Shown: positions 56,401 through 64,000 of the stretch, in pieces
Position numbering within the stretch: position 1 is the stretch's first letter
How the letters are laid out: every line of letters starts with the position of its first letter
DNA from: Acidimicrobiia bacterium
Lineage (GTDB): Bacteria > Acidobacteriota > Terriglobia > Bryobacterales > Bryobacteraceae
Assembly (NCBI GenBank): GCA_016871315.1
Contig: VFZE01000003.1
Span: forward strand, 1 to 64,000
DNA length: 64,000 nucleotides
Direction: 5' to 3'
Position numbers and translations under genes: made by a program
The notes under the pieces: generated by a model
The model's database searches: none
What the model was told of the DNA's origin: nothing
What the model saw: the letters and a program-made list of their open reading frames with translations, nothing else

Positions 56401-56897
56401 GGGTTCTTGGCGGCTGGGCCATCAACGGCATCATCCAGCTTTCCTCCGGACTCCCCGTCACCGTAGGCCAGACTGCCGACTCGCAAAACACAGGACCCTC
56501 CAGCAGCCCCCGCCCGCACATCGCGGCCGGCCAGAAGGTGGATCGTGTCCTGTCCGGCCGCACCATCGACCGCTGGTTCAATACCGGCGCCTTCGTCCGC
56601 TCCAAGTGCGACGGCTGCGCCGGCGACGGCATCTTCATCGGCGGCAAAGGCTACGGCAACGCGGGCGTTTCCCTGTTCGACTCCCCGGCTCACAAGACCT
56701 GGGACTTTGCTTGCTTCAAGGAGTTCCGCGTCCGCGAAGGGCACCGGCTGCAATTCCGCTATGAGGCCTTCAACTTCCTGAACACGCCGCAGTTCAACGC
56801 GCCCAGCCGCAACCTCGGCGCCGCCGATTTCGGCCGCATCAGTTCCACCATCATCAACAACCGCGAAATGCAGTTCGGCCTGAAGTATCTGTTCTAA
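53496..56897 (+). CDS. Oar-like TonB-dependent outer-membrane receptor
   Basis: An 1133-residue outer-membrane protein. Signal peptide VSILLFGGIAFSQ; a carboxypeptidase-regulatory-like beta-sandwich at about 20-110 (VGLVTDATGASISSATVTAR, PGFKTEVRRGITLQLQQ); a plug domain (IELPLNGRNFAQAATLMPGV, AIEEFKIQSAVYSAEFG); then a long barrel ending LNTPQFNAPSRNLGAADFGR and MQFGLKYLF with the terminal Phe typical of outer-membrane beta barrels. Acidobacteria carry many such receptors, presumed to import large carbohydrates or peptides; the ligand is not predictable. Convergent with the GH-like gene, stop codons abutting. Confidence 0.9.
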   Translation: MTRLVSILLFGGIAFSQTVSTQIVGLVTDATGASISSATVTARRVETGDVRTTQSNETGNYIFPLLDVGEYEVSCTAPGFKTEVRRGITLQLQQKARLDFQLQVGQQVEKIEVTSAAPLLRTEDATLGSVVEHRRIIELPLNGRNFAQAATLMPGVVYGSARMGIDGNQTIGTRAMPGQIVGLSANGQRDANQNITLDGVSATDGFKSAMLFVPSIEAIEEFKIQSAVYSAEFGMNSGAQANVAIKSGTNTLHGTAFEFLRNDYLDARGFFLPANQKKNLLRRNQFGGVLSGPVARDKMFWLANYEGRRESRGTPARQAVPTLAMRNGDLSELLEPRNRWYPNDTNPAATRAIRRPGDTLPFPGNIIPRNLINPVSQNIMTFKKTSPFPGGGFLPPPNFDDQAKAARSTLNHVGTNDQTLINDQILGRYDYRVSDSDRLFVRYVIVESSWTNDPLQRTNKFVTDFRAQNVGVGYTKILSPTMVSDFRVGYNRIRANQLAIQTNTDFTHRDLGFDLRVISDNNRILTPREEGLPTITIAGFSGVSSGNVTFNVNETSEVAESITINRGKHNFKFGGQWRNSPVVNEASNQPRGQIAFTPDIVGVPDGFAAFLLGIPLNVNSAEGVPTNDMHQQKVGLYWLDDWKATPKLTINYGMRWDWYGVVTDAGGRIRNLSFAGRDVSTINGIAHPKLLPAPFEVAKLYDINWKQFMPRLGIVYRFSDTMVLRLGSGHFYSPQQTNNFNILGINPPLSGSTVFQNDRNRPTATFQNPFAGSPVGAGPAALVMLGHLQTDRDNRSNYLNNDIWQWSAELEKSLGQNFVLGAAYVGSAASNIDMSVPNFNNPDPALGAVQARRPLQSYVDSRDPNRLLPLGTVRRLESWTSANYNALQLRAEKRYSRGLTFNASFNYQKANSIAYGVNESGPYGANNTQDPRNRLADYGRSQIDQRFRYVFSHIWEMPWYRNQRGWKNWVLGGWAINGIIQLSSGLPVTVGQTADSQNTGPSSSPRPHIAAGQKVDRVLSGRTIDRWFNTGAFVRSKCDGCAGDGIFIGGKGYGNAGVSLFDSPAHKTWDFACFKEFRVREGHRLQFRYEAFNFLNTPQFNAPSRNLGAADFGRISSTIINNREMQFGLKYLF

Positions 56898-58979
56898 CTA
56901 CAGGTAAAGCCGCGGCAAATACTCCAGCGCCGCATGGTACGGCTTCGCGCCGCCGCTGGCCACTTCATACATCCGTTCGTGGCTCGCAATCGCTGCCGCG
57001 CTCATCTCCGCATACGGCCGGTTGCAGATGTCCAAGAAACCGATGTTGTAGTTTTCTCCGTCGAACCGGCCCAGGCACGACTGATCGTACAAAGTGAACC
57101 AGTGCGCACCCACGCAGTGCGGATTCGCCGCGGCATCTTCCAGGTAGACGCGGTATCCTTTGGCTCTCTCCGGCTGGTCCTTCAAGTGACCGATTCCGGA
57201 AGCCGGCAACCCGGCGTCGAGCGCGCCGAAATGCCACTCGCCCACCATGACCGGCATCGCCAGCATTCGGTCGATCTTTGCCGACTGGTCCAGCGGCAGC
57301 TTCGGCATATACGCATTCAGGCTGTAAACGTCGAACCACTTCATCCCACGCGCCGCCCAATCCGGCGGCACGCCCGCCCATCGCATCCCCAGGTTCAGGT
57401 GATTCGGATCGGCACGCCGCGCCGCGCGCGACAGCACCTCGAAGTAGCGCTCCACCATCCGCGCGCTGAACTCGCGCAGATCCCCCATCGCCTCCGCCGG
57501 CAACATCCCCTGCCACTTCCCTTTCGCCACCTTCTCCAGGCTCGCCTCCGTCTTCCACGCCGCCGCCAGTGCCTCGCTTGAACCGTACTTGCTCCCCAGG
57601 TACCGCGCCAGTTCCTCCCGCGTCGCGCAAGTCTCGGTGTTGTACAGCATCCCCATCGCCGGCAGCTCGCTTGAGAATCCCCACGTTGGTTCGTTCATCA
57701 GAAAGTAGCCGATCATCGCCGGATCGGCCGCGCTGGCCTGTAGCGGCTCGGCGTAATCAGCCGCGTCTTTCTCGAAATCGGGATGAAAGACGTCGGGGAA
57801 GTCGCGATACAGCAGACCCACACGCTGGGGCCGGAACGACATCGGCCGCACGTAGGGGAACTTCTCGCCGGATGCATACTCCCAATCCGACCAATTCCCG
57901 ACGGTGTTGAACCGAAGCCGTCTCAACTCCGCCAGGGCGATCCGCGCCCACTTGTCGCGCCACGCATCCTTGCCCAGCGCACGGATCAGGTTCCCCGCCA
58001 GATAGTTCACGTACCTGCCCGGTGTACGCGTTCGTTCGCTGCCCCGCAGAATCTCGCCGAATGCGCCGCCGGACTCCGGCAGCCACTTCAACGCCGGCTC
58101 CATCCCGTCGATCCGCGCCTCGCAATCCACGCGCACGCAGTCGAGCCCTGTCGACCAGAAAGCATAGCCGTCGGGATCCACCAGCCACCAGCGTTTTCCA
58201 TCGTGGTGCCGCTTGAAGAAGCCCGGGGCATCCGTGAGCCTCCTCTCCTTCCATCCGCCCCAGCGCGTGAACGCGGCAGGAAACGCCTGTTTCCCTACGC
58301 CCGCAAGTTGGGTCCGGATGCTTCGCTCCATCTCCGCCACGCTCGCTGTCTTGCCTGGCCAGCTCTTCAGCGCGTACTGACCCATCTCGTCCACCAACGG
58401 ACCCTTCGGCAATAGCGGTTTCGCGATCTTCTCCACGGGCGCACTCACCGCTCGCAGCGGCGTCATCACCCACCGCACCGTCTCCGGCCCTTTGCGCTGG
58501 ATGGTCAGGGTGATGAGGTCCACCTTATCGGCATCCACGCGGTCGCCCGAGCAGCGCGGCTTGAGGAAAGCGCCCTCCCGGTCGGCCATCCAGCGGTTCT
58601 GGTTCAACAGCTCCATCGACATCCGCATCCGGAGGGAACACTGGTTTAGCGCCCCGAAGCTGAACCGGAACACGCGCCCCGTTCCCGCCTCGTGCAACGC
58701 CAGGCTGAACGCGGCCAGCGTGTCGCCGTCGAGAAGCATGTCCGCGGTCAGGTAGGCCGCCTTCCGCAACGTCCCTGCCGGGAAGCGGTACTCGATGCCG
58801 TCCCCCAAGCCTTGCCCTTCATACCACGCGCCGCTTTCCAGCAGCGCCTTGCCTTCCGCCTGCCTCAGCTTGCCAACCAACTGTGTTGGCGTCAGGACAT
58901 TCCCTTCTTCGGCCGCCTGGGACTGCGGCAGCGCAGTCACCGCCGCCGCGGCGGTAAACTCTCGCCTACTCCAATTCAT
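56898..58979 (-). CDS. Tat-exported glycoside hydrolase-like protein (clan GH-A, GH50-like)
   Basis: A 693-residue protein with a twin-arginine signal (NWSRREFTAAAAVTALPQ). The N-terminal 240 residues are a beta-sandwich region; then the (beta/alpha)8-type segment has KRWWLVDPDGYAFWSTGLDC, IGYFLMNEPTWGFSSE (possible acid/base Glu) and PVMVGEWHFGALD (possible nucleophile Glu), followed by GAHWFTLYDQSC. This pattern recalls GH50 beta-agarase-like enzymes, but family assignment is recollection. Exported polysaccharide or glycoside hydrolysis is the likely role. The next gene in the operon is a Tat-exported Gfo/Idh enzyme, ending 10 bases upstream. Confidence 0.65.
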   Translation of the reverse strand: MNWSRREFTAAAAVTALPQSQAAEEGNVLTPTQLVGKLRQAEGKALLESGAWYEGQGLGDGIEYRFPAGTLRKAAYLTADMLLDGDTLAAFSLALHEAGTGRVFRFSFGALNQCSLRMRMSMELLNQNRWMADREGAFLKPRCSGDRVDADKVDLITLTIQRKGPETVRWVMTPLRAVSAPVEKIAKPLLPKGPLVDEMGQYALKSWPGKTASVAEMERSIRTQLAGVGKQAFPAAFTRWGGWKERRLTDAPGFFKRHHDGKRWWLVDPDGYAFWSTGLDCVRVDCEARIDGMEPALKWLPESGGAFGEILRGSERTRTPGRYVNYLAGNLIRALGKDAWRDKWARIALAELRRLRFNTVGNWSDWEYASGEKFPYVRPMSFRPQRVGLLYRDFPDVFHPDFEKDAADYAEPLQASAADPAMIGYFLMNEPTWGFSSELPAMGMLYNTETCATREELARYLGSKYGSSEALAAAWKTEASLEKVAKGKWQGMLPAEAMGDLREFSARMVERYFEVLSRAARRADPNHLNLGMRWAGVPPDWAARGMKWFDVYSLNAYMPKLPLDQSAKIDRMLAMPVMVGEWHFGALDAGLPASGIGHLKDQPERAKGYRVYLEDAAANPHCVGAHWFTLYDQSCLGRFDGENYNIGFLDICNRPYAEMSAAAIASHERMYEVASGGAKPYHAALEYLPRLYL

Positions 58980-58989
58980 GAGCTGCTCC

Positions 58990-60186
58990 TTACCAGCGCA
59001 ATTTCAGGTCCTCCCTGTAGCGCTCTTCCGATCGCATCATTTCTTCCCAGCTCACTTCCCGGTGCCCATAAGCGGCCATCCGTCCCAGAATCGCCGTCAG
59101 GTTGCTCTCCACCGCCGTCTCGACGTTGTTCACCGGCTTTCCGCTGCGCACGCTCTCGACAAACGCCTTCACGTTGTTGATCGCGCCGCCGCGGAACGTG
59201 TCATCCTTTTCAGCGCCCATCCACGCGTTCTCCCCCGTGATGCGGACCAACCCGCCATAGTGCGAATCCACAGCTCCGCGGATGCCGAAACACCGTACGC
59301 ACAAATCCGCGAACGACCGCGTCAGCTGGTGCGACGTGAAACTCGCCTCCACTCCCCCCGCGTACCAGAAGGTGATTACGAAATGGTCCCACGCATCGCC
59401 CGCATCGTAGGCGGTTCCTGACCAGTCCGCGCGCCCGCCCGTCCCTTGCGCCTTCACCGGATGGCCCTGCAAAAACCAGTTCGCCACGTCGATCACATGA
59501 ATATTCTGCTCCACGATAATATCGCCGCCCAGCGACTTGTCCATGTAGAAGTTCAGAATCCGCTGCTGCCCGGGGTCCATCCCCGGCTTGCCCTTGTCCG
59601 CCGACGGCCGCCCGGCGTAATAGAACACCTGCGCCATTTCCGGCTTGCCGATATCGCCGCGATGCACCCGCTGCGCCGCCTCTTGAAATACCGGCTGCGC
59701 CCTCGTCTGAAAGTCCACGAGAAAACTCAGATTCTTACCTCGCGCCATCGCCCCGGCGCGCTGTATCTCCTTGCAGCCCGGAACATCCACCGCCACCGGC
59801 TTCGCCAGAAACACGTGCTTGCCCGCCTCCACCGCCGCCAAAGCCTGTTCCGGATGAAAGTACGGCGGCGTCTCGATCACCACCGCGTCCAGTTTCGACC
59901 TGCTCAGCTCGCGATACGCCTCCGGCCCGTAGTAGGCGCGCCCGGCCTCCACTGTCAGCTTGTCCCGCGTGCGCTCCAGGTGCTCGCGGATCACATCGGC
60001 CACGGCCACAACCCGCGCCCCCGCGAACTCGGGAAAAAACGGCGCAATCCAGTTCCCGCGTCCCCCGCACCCGACAATCCCCACCTCCACCGCCGAATTC
60101 GCCGCCGTCCCGAACACCGTCTGCGGCTTCAGCACCAGCAGCCCGCCCGCCAGCATTCCCCTTCTCCCGACCGTGGCTTCCGGCAT
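58990..60186 (-). CDS. Tat-exported Gfo/Idh/MocA family oxidoreductase
   Basis: A 398-residue dinucleotide-dependent sugar oxidoreductase with a Tat-like leader (GRRGMLAGGLLVLKPQTV). Rossmann motif VEVGIVGCGGRGNWIAPFFP at about 34-53; the usual EKP is AKP in VFLAKPVAVDVPG, common in the exported group. His and Asp of the C-terminal domain appear in NIHVIDVANWFL. Exported members of this family carry a tightly bound NAD(P) cofactor. It is cotranscribed with the GH-like gene and both may process a glycoside. Confidence 0.86.
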   Translation of the reverse strand: MPEATVGRRGMLAGGLLVLKPQTVFGTAANSAVEVGIVGCGGRGNWIAPFFPEFAGARVVAVADVIREHLERTRDKLTVEAGRAYYGPEAYRELSRSKLDAVVIETPPYFHPEQALAAVEAGKHVFLAKPVAVDVPGCKEIQRAGAMARGKNLSFLVDFQTRAQPVFQEAAQRVHRGDIGKPEMAQVFYYAGRPSADKGKPGMDPGQQRILNFYMDKSLGGDIIVEQNIHVIDVANWFLQGHPVKAQGTGGRADWSGTAYDAGDAWDHFVITFWYAGGVEASFTSHQLTRSFADLCVRCFGIRGAVDSHYGGLVRITGENAWMGAEKDDTFRGGAINNVKAFVESVRSGKPVNNVETAVESNLTAILGRMAAYGHREVSWEEMMRSEERYREDLKLRW

Positions 60187-60221
60187 GCCGAACCTCCTGC
60201 CCGAGAGCCTATCATGGTCGT

Positions 60222-60671
60222 ATGGAGATCGTTGAAGCCTCTGGCGGCGCGCACATGGATCAACTGCGCTCCTTATTCAAGGAGTACTGGGCCAGCTTCG
60301 GCTTCACGCCCTGCTTCCAGGGCTTCGAAACTGAGCTGGAAAACCTCCCCGCCGGCTACTCAGCCCTGTGGCTCGCCATCGTCGATGGACAAGCCGCCGG
60401 CTGCGTCGCCCTCCGCCGCATCGATGAGGAGCGCGCCGAAGCCAAGCGTCTCTGGGTCCGCCCCGAGTTCCGCGGCAAAGGCATCGGCCGCAAGCTTCTG
60501 GAAACCTCCATCGCCCGCGCGCGGGAAACCGGCTTCAAGCAGCTGGTTGGCGACACCATGCCCGTCATGGCCGATGCTCTCTCCATGTACGAACGCATGG
60601 GCTTCCAGCGGATCGAACCCTATCTTGCCAACCCCACCCCCGGCGCCATCTGCATCGGGTACACGCTGTAG
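60222..60671 (+). CDS. GNAT family N-acetyltransferase
   Basis: A 149-residue acetyl-CoA-dependent acetyltransferase. Motif A: RLWVRPEFRGKGIGRKLLET (the R-G-K-G-I-G CoA pyrophosphate loop); C-terminal ADALSMYERMGFQRIEPY. Substrate unknown. It is divergent from the Gfo/Idh gene 35 bases away and abuts the DUF362-like gene tail-to-tail. Confidence 0.87.
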   Translation: MEIVEASGGAHMDQLRSLFKEYWASFGFTPCFQGFETELENLPAGYSALWLAIVDGQAAGCVALRRIDEERAEAKRLWVRPEFRGKGIGRKLLETSIARARETGFKQLVGDTMPVMADALSMYERMGFQRIEPYLANPTPGAICIGYTL

Positions 60672-61934
60672 CTACGACTTCACCTTGTCGTAATCGAACG
60701 GCTCATTCACCAGGTGATACAGCGGCTCCCCGTCACGCTGCAAGTAATAGGTCACCAGCGGCGTCCGCTCGAAATCGCTCAGCTTCCTCCGCACCGGCTT
60801 CCCGTCCACCCACTCGTACAATTCCACCTCCCACGGATTGAATGTATCGGTCAGCCCGCGCTCCTTCGCGATCCGGAACAGGTTCACGTTGCCCGGCTCA
60901 TGCCCGCCCAAATACATCCCGATCATGTCCAGCCGGAACTTGTCTTTCGAAAACATCACCAGGTTCGTCATGTGGTCGTTCCCCACGCCGAACCCGTCGC
61001 CGTCGCGCCCGTAAATGCCCTCGATGATCGCCAGCCCCGTTGTCACCGCCTGCATGTGATCGCAGGTCTTGTGCGCCCAGATCTCCTGGTTGATCGGCGC
61101 AAGATCCGCCTTCGAGTCGTAACGCGCATAGCCCTTCCGCACATGATCCTCGAAGAACCGGTTCACCACCCGCTCCACATTCTGATGGATATCCGGCTGC
61201 ATGAACTCCGGCGCGCCTGTCACCATCCGCCACCCCGGACAGAACCGCACGAACGGTTTCACCACCAGCCCTTGCAGGTTCTTCACCGATAGCGTCATGC
61301 ACATCCCGTGCGACTTCCACTTCGCGATGTCCAGCAGCCACGTATCCGGCTCGTTCACCGGGGCGTAGTGCGGAATCCGGCTGTAGATCACCGGCTCGGG
61401 CACCTTCGTCCAGTTCATCTCGAACGACTCCTGGAAATTCCTCACCCGCCTCTCCGGCTCATTCATCTCCACGCCGTGCCGCTCGTTGATGTCCACCAGC
61501 CCGCGGAAATTCCACGTGTGAAAGTTGTTCGCCTCCACGAAGTGGAACTTGCGCAGCCCCACTTCCTTCAGCCCCATGATGATGCCTTCATAGAACTGCG
61601 CATCGGTTCCCGTGCCCCAGTTCTCCTCGTGCGGCCGCTGGTTGCGCACGCTGGTGAAGTTCGGCTTCAGAATCACGCGGTGCGAAACCGGCACGCCGCC
61701 ATCGGCCGGCACAAACACATCCCGCGCGAACTCCAACCCCTCGCGCAGTTTTCCCGCCTCATCCTTCTTGTCCCGCACCTTCGTCCGCTTGAGGAACACC
61801 GCCTTCGGATTCGCTTCGATAAACGGGTGCACCGCAAAGTGCGATTTCGGCATCCGCGCCGGCGCCCCCTGCATTCCCGGCAACGCGGCGGCCGGAGCCA
61901 TGCGCAGCAAATCTCGTCTGGTGAGTTTCATCAT
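60672..61934 (-). CDS. Tat-exported DUF362-like protein
   Basis: A 420-residue protein with a twin-arginine signal (LTRRDLLRMAPAAALPG) and a DUF362-type core (VILKPNFTSVRNQRPHEENW, AKWKSHGMCMTLSVKNLQGL, GIYGRDGDGFGVGNDHMTNL). DUF362 proteins are sometimes fused to ferredoxin domains; no Fe-S motif is present here. Function is unknown. Its stop abuts the GNAT gene stop with no spacer. Confidence 0.7.
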   Translation of the reverse strand: MMKLTRRDLLRMAPAAALPGMQGAPARMPKSHFAVHPFIEANPKAVFLKRTKVRDKKDEAGKLREGLEFARDVFVPADGGVPVSHRVILKPNFTSVRNQRPHEENWGTGTDAQFYEGIIMGLKEVGLRKFHFVEANNFHTWNFRGLVDINERHGVEMNEPERRVRNFQESFEMNWTKVPEPVIYSRIPHYAPVNEPDTWLLDIAKWKSHGMCMTLSVKNLQGLVVKPFVRFCPGWRMVTGAPEFMQPDIHQNVERVVNRFFEDHVRKGYARYDSKADLAPINQEIWAHKTCDHMQAVTTGLAIIEGIYGRDGDGFGVGNDHMTNLVMFSKDKFRLDMIGMYLGGHEPGNVNLFRIAKERGLTDTFNPWEVELYEWVDGKPVRRKLSDFERTPLVTYYLQRDGEPLYHLVNEPFDYDKVKS

Positions 61935-62035
61935 CGCTCCCGAGGTGCCTCCATTCTATCGGAAAAAGCAAGCCCTCCACCGTCTAAGGTAAACACCCGA
62001 TAGCCTTCAGCCACTATTCATGCCAGCCTGTGGCC

Positions 62036-62896
62036 ATGAAGCGGCTCCAAACCTGGACGCCCCTCGCCATCATCGTCGTCTGCGCCACTACCATGGCTGC
62101 CGGAGTCCCACAGTGGCTCCACGCCGTTCTGCAACTCAGTGGTCCCGCCGTCGCTGCCAGCCACGCCGTGCTCTCCGAGCATGAACGGGAGGAGATCAAC
62201 ACACTCCCCGAGCAGGAGCAGGCATACCGTCTGCTCAACCGCGCCATCAACGGCTACAAAGGCGCTCTCGAGGAAATCGAATCCCGCGTGCAAAACTGGA
62301 CCGGCAAGATCGAACTCGACGAGAAGCTGAATTCGCTCACCGGCGTTGCCTACTGCTCCCATGACCTGCGCGTCCGCGCCGCCGCCGTCGAAATCTCCCT
62401 CGCCGGCTACGGTCTGGAGAAATCACCCCGTAGCGTCGACGAGCAAATCGAAATCCTCCACACCGGCAGCCCGCAGAAGTTCTACGCGCTTTGGAAGCTC
62501 GGCCTGCTCGGCAACCGCGGCGTCGAACCCCACCGCGCCCGCCAGACCCTGGTCGACTTCCTCCACGATCGCGACATCGTCAACCGCCGCTGGGCCGTCA
62601 ACGGCCTCGGCGTGCTGGCCACCGCCGACATCATCGAGCCGCTGATTGAAGTCTTCCGCACCGATGAATCCCCCGAGATCCGCGAACGCGCCGCTTGCAA
62701 CCTCGCCGACGCTGGTTTGATGACCAAGGAGCAGCGCATGAAGTCCATCCCCTACCTGCTCAGCATGACCGACGACGTCACGCTCGATTCCCAAACCCGC
62801 GGCTGGGTCTTCCAGGCCCTCCGCGAAATCAGCGGACAGCAAATCGGCTCCGAACCCGCTTCCTGGCGCAATTGGTGGGCGAGAGCTGGTCATTAG
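62036..62896 (+). CDS. Exported HEAT-repeat protein
   Basis: A 286-residue protein with an N-terminal signal or anchor (TPLAIIVVCATTMAAGVP). The second half contains HEAT-like helical repeats: RWAVNGLGVLATADIIEPLI, PEIRERAACNLADAGLM and TRGWVFQALREISGQ. The ATG at 62036 is preferred over the GTG two codons upstream. Such repeats bind proteins; partner unknown. The bases 61935-62029 upstream contain no recognised gene. Confidence 0.65.
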   Translation: MKRLQTWTPLAIIVVCATTMAAGVPQWLHAVLQLSGPAVAASHAVLSEHEREEINTLPEQEQAYRLLNRAINGYKGALEEIESRVQNWTGKIELDEKLNSLTGVAYCSHDLRVRAAAVEISLAGYGLEKSPRSVDEQIEILHTGSPQKFYALWKLGLLGNRGVEPHRARQTLVDFLHDRDIVNRRWAVNGLGVLATADIIEPLIEVFRTDESPEIRERAACNLADAGLMTKEQRMKSIPYLLSMTDDVTLDSQTRGWVFQALREISGQQIGSEPASWRNWWARAGH

Positions 62897-62919
62897 GGGA
62901 GTGTCGCCAGCGCAATCTC

Positions 62920-63531
62920 CTACTTGCCGGGGCGGAGGAGGGAGAAGCGGTCCCCAGTACGGGCGTATTCGGCGCCGCCCATGCGGCCGATGGGGCGGAG
63001 CTTGTCGGGGTCGATGCGGAAGTCGTCGACCAAGTCGTCGGCGAGGTGGAAGCGGAGGACTTCACCGAGGACGAGACTGCCGCCGAGGGGCTCCTTGCTG
63101 ACTTCGACGATTTGGAGGAGGCTGCATTCGTAGTGGATGCGGGATTCGGCGACGCGCGGGGGCTTGACAAGGTCACTGGGGATTGGGGTGAGGCCGGACT
63201 TTTCGAACTCATCGACGTCAGGCGGGTATTCGCCGGCGCAGATGTTCATTTGCTGGGCGAACTGTTCCGAGACGATGTTGACGACGAATTCGCGCGTGGC
63301 TTCGATGTTGCGGAGGGTGTCTTTGCGCTGGCCGTCGGAGGAGCGGACCATCGGGGTGAAACAGATGACCGGCGGGTTGGCGCTGATGCCGGTGAAGAAG
63401 CTGAACGGCGCGAGGTTGCGGATGCCGTCGGCGCTGATCGTGGAGACGAACGCAATGGGGCGGGGGAGGATGGAGCCAATGAGGATCTTATAAACGTTGC
63501 GGGGATCTTCAAGCCGCGGGTCGATGACCAT
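62920..63531 (-). CDS. Flavin reductase family protein (FMN-binding split barrel)
   Basis: A 203-residue FMN-binding split-barrel protein: LIGSILPRPIAFVSTISADG, APFSFFTGISANPPVICFTP and the VVNIVSEQFAQQM segment, as in flavin reductase-like enzymes related to HpaC/DIM6. It likely reduces flavin or is a flavoprotein of unknown specificity. The ATG at 63531 overlaps the end of the phenylalanine hydroxylase gene by 23 bases. Codon use (more GTG/CGG triplets on the plus strand, i.e. C-ending on the coding strand) resembles its upstream neighbour. Confidence 0.85.
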   Translation of the reverse strand: MVIDPRLEDPRNVYKILIGSILPRPIAFVSTISADGIRNLAPFSFFTGISANPPVICFTPMVRSSDGQRKDTLRNIEATREFVVNIVSEQFAQQMNICAGEYPPDVDEFEKSGLTPIPSDLVKPPRVAESRIHYECSLLQIVEVSKEPLGGSLVLGEVLRFHLADDLVDDFRIDPDKLRPIGRMGGAEYARTGDRFSLLRPGK

Positions 63532-64000
63532 GATCCAAGGATGGCACAGGGGAAGGCGGGAGGAGGAAGCTGCGGAGGTCGGATTCCTCGATGGAGGGCT
63601 CGCCGGGGGCGACGTTGTCGAGCTTGCCTTCGCGCATCCAGCGTTCCAGCGTGTCGACCATTTCGTAGAGCTGGTCGAAGCTATCGACGATCATGAGCAG
63701 GGGTTGGTAGTGATGGATTTCGAAGGGCTGGTGGATGACGTGTTCGAGGGTGAGCGGGATGCGTTGGACTTGCTCGGAGATGAGGGCGTGATCGAGCTCG
63801 CCGAAGGAGCTGAGGAGGCCACTGCCGCAGGCCTTCAGTTGTGAGCCCGAGCGCATGAGGCCGAATTCGACCGAGAACCAGAAGAAGCGGGCCATGGCGC
63901 GGATGATGTTCTCCAGGCGCCGGAGTTTTTCCTGTTCGTTGGGGAGGCGGGAGACGAGTTCGGCGGCGGTGAGGGCGCAGTCGCCGAAGCGGACCAGGGA
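63509..64000 (-). CDS. Phenylalanine 4-monooxygenase (C-terminal part, runs off window)
   Basis: The visible 163 residues are the C-terminal part of a biopterin-dependent aromatic amino acid hydroxylase, which uses O2 and tetrahydrobiopterin to make tyrosine from phenylalanine. MARFFWFSVEFGLM holds the iron-ligand Glu of the family WFTVEFGL motif, followed by ACGSGLLSSFGELDHAL and FEIHHYQPLLMIVDSFDQLY. The His iron ligands (HDxxGH) lie beyond base 64000. The frame is open to the edge. It overlaps the flavin reductase start by 23 bases. Confidence 0.88.
   Translation of the reverse strand, partial: SLVRFGDCALTAAELVSRLPNEQEKLRRLENIIRAMARFFWFSVEFGLMRSGSQLKACGSGLLSSFGELDHALISEQVQRIPLTLEHVIHQPFEIHHYQPLLMIVDSFDQLYEMVDTLERWMREGKLDNVAPGEPSIEESDLRSFLLPPSPVPSLDHGHRPAA

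Noticed and set aside
53505-56753. 1082-codon open frame on the minus strand
   Set aside because: Shadow of the TonB receptor gene: no domain, Val/Gly/Ala-rich; the plus strand has signal peptide, plug and barrel motifs.

Overview
The window looks like chromosomal DNA from a soil acidobacterium of the Bryobacterales/Solibacter type. The basis is high GC with C/G-ending codons, two proteins with the Solibacter-typical C-terminal domain known as TIGR03437, an Oar-like TonB receptor, DUF1592/DUF1552 cytochrome-type proteins, leucine-rich-repeat proteins, many Tat-exported sugar enzymes, and a PEP-CTERM protein. No rRNA, tRNA or CRISPR array was seen. Species assignment is inference from gene content. 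LAYOUT. 0-1.35 kb looks like the edge of a small island: an insertion-sequence end, a zeta-like kinase with a coupled small upstream gene, a degraded copy of the 3' end of a PQQ-propeller gene, and a frameshifted small gene. 1.36-5.2 kb (minus) is a three-gene overlapping set (enolase-superfamily dehydratase, amidohydrolase, PQQ propeller), divergent from an HTH regulator with two SRPBCC proteins (5.3-7.2 kb). 7.2-14.4 kb holds the most interesting block: a secretin, and divergent from it a winged-helix AAA+ ATPase, a B12-type radical SAM protein and an ATP-grasp ligase; then clpS and an MBL-fold hydrolase. The radical SAM frame ends at TGA in the context Cys-TGA-Ala-Glu-Pro, the tail of the CUAEP selenoprotein family, so the TGA at 11483-11485 is read here as selenocysteine; a hairpin starts in the TGA and carries the ribosome-binding site of the ATP-grasp gene in its loop. 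14.4-25.5 kb carries sugar isomerase/racemase genes, a PEP-CTERM protein with a near-consensus promoter, purS-glmS-yjbQ, a vapBC module with an operator palindrome, a sugar isomerase plus Gfo/Idh pair and a large repeat protein. 25.5-33 kb has an RNase H-fold protein, unknown proteins, a collapsed thioredoxin-like gene and a minus-strand operon of copper-monooxygenase-like cytochrome, amidohydrolase, VOC protein and hexaheme cytochrome. 32.8-39.2 kb has beta-oxidation genes (FadB-like, thiolase, MFS) and a Tat-exported FMN alpha-hydroxyacid dehydrogenase coupled to a tetraheme cytochrome. 43.1-53.4 kb is one tightly packed eight-gene minus-strand operon: dipeptidase, unknown Tat protein, SMP-30, esterase, two LRR proteins, DUF1592 and DUF1552. 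53.5-64 kb has a TonB receptor, a GH-like protein, another Gfo/Idh protein, GNAT, DUF362 and HEAT-repeat proteins, a flavin reductase and the end of a phenylalanine hydroxylase. HOW THE GENES FIT. Many are exported enzymes for carbohydrate, organic-acid and peptide turnover, with periplasmic cytochromes as probable electron acceptors. The selenoprotein/ATP-grasp/secretin block is a candidate small-molecule or peptide-modification system that this sequence alone cannot define.
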